This document shows positions 59,532 through 64,000 of a DNA stretch of 64,000 bases, in pieces; position 1 is the first letter of the stretch, and every line of letters begins with the position of its first letter. Under the pieces are notes generated by a model. The model saw only the letters and a list, made by a program, of their open reading frames with translations. It was not told where the DNA came from and made no database searches. A program made the translations under genes and the position numbers. The stretch is from Pantoea alfalfae. GTDB lineage: Bacteria > Pseudomonadota > Gammaproteobacteria > Enterobacterales > Enterobacteriaceae. The DNA lies in assembly GCF_019880205.1 (NCBI RefSeq), contig NZ_CP082292.1, forward strand, positions 3,534,001-3,598,000, in the 5' to 3' direction.

Positions 59532-62500
59532 ATGTCCACTAAAAAACCTCAATCCTATGGCTTGTATGATCCGACAGCAGGCAGTGACAGCTGTGGTGTA
59601 GGTTTCATTACGCGCAAGGACGGCGAGCAGACCCACGAAATTCTGCAGATGGCGCATAGCGCCCTGTGCACGGTACCTCACCGCGGCGGTATGTCAGCGG
59701 AAGGCGTTGGCGACGGCGCGGGGGTCAACGTTGACCTTTCCCTGCACTTCTTCCGCAAGATTACCGGCCAGCCGCTGGAAGCAGGCCGCTTTGGCGTCGG
59801 CAACTTCTTTGTGCCGAAAGATGCTGCGCTGCGCGCGAATGCTGAACGTCTGGTAGATGAGACACTCAGCAGCTTTGGCCTGCCGGTGATCATGAAGCGT
59901 GACATGCCGCTCGACAGCAGCGTGACCCGTCCGGCCGCCGTACAGTTTCAGTTACCGATTCTGCAGTGGATTTTCACTGCGCCACAGGACGTGGTTGACC
60001 AGAACGACTTCGAACAACGCATCTACCGCGCCCTGTTAACGATTGAAGCCCGCGCGTTTACCGAAAGTGAATTTGGTGGCCTCTATCCGCTGTCGCTGTC
60101 GTCGCGTACCCAGGTGTTTAAAGCTCGTCTGAACTCCAATGAAGTGATCCCCTACTTCAAAGATCTGACCGATCCTGATCATCAGGTGCGCGGGCTGTTT
60201 TTCCATACCCGCTTCTCCACCAACACCGATCCGCATACCACGATGGCCCAGCCGTTTCGCCTGATGGCACATAACGGTGAGCTGAACACGGACCGTAAAA
60301 ACCGCATCGCTGAGTCCGCGCTGGCACTGGCCCGTGGCAAGAAAATCGTGCGGCCGAAAGGTCAGTCCGACAGCTCACGTCTGGATCAGAGTATCCACAG
60401 CCGTCTGATGGAAGATAATCTCGATCTCATCACCGCCGTGGTTTCAATGATGCCGCCCGCCTGGGAAAACGACAGTTCACTGCCAGCAGAAGTGCGTGAC
60501 ATGCTGGAGTATTTCTCTCTTTATGAAGAGAAAAACGACGGGCCGGCGGCATTAATCTTCGGCAACGGCGAAGTAATTGGTGCCCGCCTTGACCGTCTTG
60601 GCCTGCGTCCACTGCGTTCAGTTGAAACGGCGGAGTATATTGGGGCGATGTCAGAAGCCGGCCAGATCGCCTTCCCACCGGAAAGCGTGTTGCGTCGTGG
60701 CCGTATCGAAGCAGGCGGCATGCTCTATTTCGATCATCGTGAAAAACGCAGCTACACCACGCTGCAGGCGCTGGAAAAACTGGCTGCAGAGAAAGATTAT
60801 TCGGCGCTGCTGCGTGAAGCCCGCGTCGGTCTTGACGATCTGCCTGAGATCCCGGCTGAACAGCAGGGTTCACCACTTCGTTATCGCGGCGATCTGAAAA
60901 CCTATCAGCGCTTTGTGGCTTACTACTACAACCAGGAAAGCTTCAAGTTCATGATGGACCCGATGCTGAATACCGGCGCAGAGAAAATCTCCGCGATGGG
61001 TTACGGTAACGCCATTAACGGTTTATCCGATCATGAAGGCGGCATGGCGCACTACTTCTCTCAGCGCTTTGCTCAGGTGACCAACCCACCGCTGGACTCA
61101 ATCCGCGAAGTGGATGGCATGACGCTGCGTGTCGCGCTGGGTGCGAAACCCCATCTGGGCCGCAGCAAGGGGCGTCAGATTGTGGTACCGACCCCCATCC
61201 TCAGCCATCTTGATATGCTGCGTTTGCGCGAGCAGACCATCGCCCCTTATGCGCGCTTTGAAATGCTCTATGAGCCGGTAATCGGCAAAGATCTGCTGAG
61301 CACCACCGCGAACGCCAATGCGCTGGAAAAAGCGATTGATGACCTGGCGCAACAGGTAGTGGATTTTGCCCGTGCACAGGGTGGCATCGCCGTGCTTACC
61401 GATCGTCACATCTCGTCAACGCACGCCGCAATCCCGATGCTGCTGGTGGTTTCTGCCATCAACCAGCGCCTGGTGCAGGAAGGTCTGCGTCTGGATGTTT
61501 CTCTGGTGGTGGAAAGCGGCCAGAGCATCTCCTCGCATCACATAGCTGCCACCCTCGGCTTCGGAGCTTCCGCTATCTATCCACTGGGTGTACAGATGCG
61601 TGCAGAGGAGAAATTTGGTGAAGGTGAAGAAGGTAACAAAGCCTTTAAGCGCTATGCCAAAGCCGCTGAAAAAGCCCTGATGAAAACCATGGGCAAAGTC
61701 GGTCTCTGTACCGTTGAGAGTTACAGCAGCGGTGAATTCTTTGAGCCTAACTTCCTCAACACTGATGATCCGGTGCTGAAAAAGTATTTCCCGAATATCA
61801 AAACCCCGGTGGGTGGCGCAGGCTTTGCAGCCATCGCGGCAATGGCCGTTGACTGGCATCAGAGCGCGCTGAAGATTCAGGGCGAGTCTGAAGTGCCGTT
61901 GCTGGGCCTGTTCAAAGAGCGTGCCGAAGGCGCTGGTCACTCCTACGGTACCATCGCCGTGCGCACCTTCATCGACATGACTGAAGAGCCGATTCGCTTT
62001 GCCGACAAAGCGCGCGAAGAGGACAACTTCATCCGTCTGATGACGCTGGCAAAACTGGATAACGCCTTTGGCATCAAGCCAGAGACGTTTAAGGACAGCA
62101 GCTTCGAGCGCATTCCGGATGACGTGATCAACAACTTTGCGATTACGGCCGATTACCGCCAGTTCTCAAGTCTGATGTATGAAGAGCGTAAACGTCGCCC
62201 GGCGGCCCTGCGCGACATCCTGACCTTCCCGGCTGACCTGACCCACATCGACAGCGAAGCGGAGTTCCGCCGTAAGCTTGGGCGCTACTCACTGACCAAC
62301 AACGGCTTTGCTATTCGCGGCATGGAGTGTGAAGCGGTAGATGGCAGCCTGAATCACTTTATGCTGCGTCTGACCGATGCGATTGAGGGGCTGAAGCCAG
62401 AGAGTGAACGTTTGCAGAACCTGTCCCGCGCCCTGAAATCCCGCTTCGGCGACGATATCGAGAGCAGCGACGTGGTCACTGGCGGTCTGAAAGTGACGGC

Positions 62501-64000
62501 GTACGGTAAAGCGGCAGATTATCTGTCACGTATTTTTACTACCCTGCCCTCACTGCCGCTAAGTGAAGTGCAGCCAGCCTGTGAAATTACCCGTACCTTT
62601 GCTTCCGGGGCAATGAGCCATGGTGCACTGGTCGCCCCGGCTCATGAAGCGGTCGCACACGGCACCAACATGGTCGGCGGCATGAGTAACTGCGGTGAAG
62701 GCGGCGAGCATTATTCCCGTCACGGTACCATCCGTGCCTCCCGTATCAAACAGCTGGCTTCGGGGCGTTTCGGCGTCTGGGCTGCCTATCTGGCGGATCC
62801 GATGCTGGAAGAGCTGGAGATCAAAATTGGTCAGGGTGCGAAACCTGGCGAAGGCGGTCAGTTACCGGCGGCCAAAGTGACCGTCGAGATTGCTGCGGCC
62901 CGTGGCGGTACGCCTGGCGTTGAACTGGTCTCGCCGCCGCCGCATCACGATACCTACTCCATCGAAGATCTCGCGCAGCTGATCCACGACTGCAAAGCGG
63001 CGCGGGTACGCGTTATCGTCAAACTGGTCTCCTCTGAAGGGATCGGCACCATCGCGGTTGGCGTAGCCAAAGCCGGTGCAGACGTGATTAACGTCGCGGG
63101 AAACACCGGCGGTACCGGCGCTGCCTCGGTGACCAGCCTGAAATATACCGGACGCGTGGCGGAAATCGGCATCGCTGAAGTCCATCAGGCGCTATGCGCT
63201 AATGGCCTGCGCGATAAAGTGCAGCTGCGCTGCTCTGGCGCGCAGCAGACCGGCAGCGACGTGGTGAAATCTGCTCTGCTGGGCGGTGACAGTTTTGAGT
63301 TCGGTACGACGGCGCTGATGATGCTGAAATGCGTGATGGCGAAAAACTGCAACGTTAAGTGCCCTGCTGGTTTAACCACTAATGCCGAAGCCTTTGATGG
63401 CGATCCGCGTCAGCTGGCACAGTACTTCCTCAATGTGGCACATGAAGTGCGTGAGATTCTGGCTCGCATGGGCCTGCGTTCCCTGCGTGAGGCTCGAGGT
63501 CGCTCTGACCTGCTGCACCTGATGGATCATCCACTGGAAGTCGGCAAACTCGACTTACGCGCCATGCTGACCGTGGTACCTGAGCTGAAAATCGACAAGC
63601 CGGTTTATCTGGAAAAAGATTTTGAGCTGGATGACGGCTGGGTTGAGCAGCTGAAATCAGCGCTGGTCGATCAGGCCAATACCGACGTCGCACTGGGCAA
63701 CGGCATCGTGCTGAACAACCGCAACAAAAGTGTGGGCGGCCAGTTAGCGATCGACATTGAACGCATGCTGAACCATGAACTGAGTGCGGCGCAGTTGCAG
63801 GCGATGCCTGCGGTGATGACCGACGATCGCGGCCGCCGTTATCTGGCCCCTGAGAGCGTAAAAATTTCCACCACCGGTTCTGCTGGTCAGTCATTTGGCG
63901 CGTTCTGCAACGATGGCATGCAGCTGGCCCACTACGGCACCTGTAATGATGGCGTCGGCAAGGGACAGTGTGGCGGTGAGCTGATTGTCATGTCGCCGGG
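59532..64000 (+). CDS. gltB: Glutamate synthase large subunit, divergent long form; C-terminus outside the window
   Basis: GOGAT makes two glutamates from glutamine and 2-oxoglutarate. AAGGAG precedes the ATG. The frame is open for 1489 codons to the window edge. The amidotransferase nucleophile is Cys21 (GSDSCGVGF), after a 20-residue propeptide, with HRGG, RFSTNTDP and HNGELNT following. The central domain (about 420-720) and the FMN barrel (EGGEHYSRHGT, SRIKQLASGRFG from 1070, PGEGGQLP, SPPPHHDTYSIEDLA) are clear. The Fe-S cysteines are C1267, C1273 and C1277, spaced x5 and x3 rather than the usual x5 and x4. About 160-180 more residues than in E. coli GltB precede the FMN domain. gltD is not reached. 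Confidence 0.9.
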   Translation, partial: MSTKKPQSYGLYDPTAGSDSCGVGFITRKDGEQTHEILQMAHSALCTVPHRGGMSAEGVGDGAGVNVDLSLHFFRKITGQPLEAGRFGVGNFFVPKDAALRANAERLVDETLSSFGLPVIMKRDMPLDSSVTRPAAVQFQLPILQWIFTAPQDVVDQNDFEQRIYRALLTIEARAFTESEFGGLYPLSLSSRTQVFKARLNSNEVIPYFKDLTDPDHQVRGLFFHTRFSTNTDPHTTMAQPFRLMAHNGELNTDRKNRIAESALALARGKKIVRPKGQSDSSRLDQSIHSRLMEDNLDLITAVVSMMPPAWENDSSLPAEVRDMLEYFSLYEEKNDGPAALIFGNGEVIGARLDRLGLRPLRSVETAEYIGAMSEAGQIAFPPESVLRRGRIEAGGMLYFDHREKRSYTTLQALEKLAAEKDYSALLREARVGLDDLPEIPAEQQGSPLRYRGDLKTYQRFVAYYYNQESFKFMMDPMLNTGAEKISAMGYGNAINGLSDHEGGMAHYFSQRFAQVTNPPLDSIREVDGMTLRVALGAKPHLGRSKGRQIVVPTPILSHLDMLRLREQTIAPYARFEMLYEPVIGKDLLSTTANANALEKAIDDLAQQVVDFARAQGGIAVLTDRHISSTHAAIPMLLVVSAINQRLVQEGLRLDVSLVVESGQSISSHHIAATLGFGASAIYPLGVQMRAEEKFGEGEEGNKAFKRYAKAAEKALMKTMGKVGLCTVESYSSGEFFEPNFLNTDDPVLKKYFPNIKTPVGGAGFAAIAAMAVDWHQSALKIQGESEVPLLGLFKERAEGAGHSYGTIAVRTFIDMTEEPIRFADKAREEDNFIRLMTLAKLDNAFGIKPETFKDSSFERIPDDVINNFAITADYRQFSSLMYEERKRRPAALRDILTFPADLTHIDSEAEFRRKLGRYSLTNNGFAIRGMECEAVDGSLNHFMLRLTDAIEGLKPESERLQNLSRALKSRFGDDIESSDVVTGGLKVTAYGKAADYLSRIFTTLPSLPLSEVQPACEITRTFASGAMSHGALVAPAHEAVAHGTNMVGGMSNCGEGGEHYSRHGTIRASRIKQLASGRFGVWAAYLADPMLEELEIKIGQGAKPGEGGQLPAAKVTVEIAAARGGTPGVELVSPPPHHDTYSIEDLAQLIHDCKAARVRVIVKLVSSEGIGTIAVGVAKAGADVINVAGNTGGTGAASVTSLKYTGRVAEIGIAEVHQALCANGLRDKVQLRCSGAQQTGSDVVKSALLGGDSFEFGTTALMMLKCVMAKNCNVKCPAGLTTNAEAFDGDPRQLAQYFLNVAHEVREILARMGLRSLREARGRSDLLHLMDHPLEVGKLDLRAMLTVVPELKIDKPVYLEKDFELDDGWVEQLKSALVDQANTDVALGNGIVLNNRNKSVGGQLAIDIERMLNHELSAAQLQAMPAVMTDDRGRRYLAPESVKISTTGSAGQSFGAFCNDGMQLAHYGTCNDGVGKGQCGGELIVMSP

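Noticed and set aside
59231..59539. A 102-codon minus-strand frame before gltB as a real gene
   Set aside because: It looks partly protein-like, but needs a GTG start inside gltB, has no ribosome-binding site and matches nothing I know. I kept it only as a point to check.

Overview
The window is chromosomal DNA of a member of Enterobacterales, most likely Erwiniaceae (Pantoea or a close relative). Nearly every gene is a close, full-length counterpart of an Escherichia coli gene and lies in the E. coli order deaD-nlpI-pnp-rpsO-truB-rbfA-infB-nusA-rimP-metY-leuU-secG-glmM-folP-ftsH-rlmE-yhbY-greA-dacB ... obgE-rpmA-rplU-ispB-sfsB-murA-ibaG-mlaBCDEF-yrbG-kdsD-kdsC-lptCAB-rpoN-hpf-ptsN-rapZ-npr-mtgA-arcZ/arcB-gltB. 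The genus is an inference from the pattern of gene losses, the enterobactin locus position and the unusual gltB; no 16S rRNA gene is present.

Layout. 1-11.4 kb: RNA decay, ribosome assembly and translation initiation genes on the minus strand (deaD, nlpI, pnp, rpsO, truB, rbfA, infB, nusA, rimP), headed by an initiator tRNA, with tRNA-Leu(GAG) upstream. 11.4-19.6 kb: secG, glmM, folP, ftsH and rlmE on the minus strand, then yhbY, greA and dacB. 19.6-37.8 kb: a complete enterobactin (catecholate siderophore) locus for synthesis, export, uptake and hydrolysis, in E. coli order but placed between dacB and obgE and lacking entD and fepE. 37.9-43.7 kb: obgE, rpmA, rplU, ispB, sfsB, murA and ibaG. 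43.4-51.1 kb: outer-membrane lipid homeostasis (mlaFEDCB) facing yrbG and the Kdo/LPS export genes (kdsD, kdsC, lptCAB). 51.1-54.7 kb: rpoN with hpf, ptsN, rapZ and npr. 54.7-64 kb: mtgA, the Hfq-dependent small RNA ArcZ, the tripartite sensor kinase arcB, and the start of a divergent glutamate synthase large subunit that runs off the window.

How the parts work together. The siderophore block is self-contained: EntC-EntB-EntA make 2,3-dihydroxybenzoate, EntE and EntB activate and carry it, EntF with the MbtH-like YbdZ builds the trilactone, EntS exports it, FepA-FepB-FepDGC re-import the ferric complex and Fes releases the iron. Three divergent promoter regions, each with a recognisable Fur box, control it. 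The 4'-phosphopantetheinyl transferase needed to activate EntB and EntF is not in the window.

No wholly new system is evident. The points most worth a second look are the divergent GltB with an extra stretch of about 160-180 residues and a shortened Fe-S cysteine loop; the transposed enterobactin locus; a yrbN leader peptide cut short by an in-frame stop just before deaD; two AT-rich gaps where E. coli has elbB and yhcC; and IF2 internal start sites that are both GTG.
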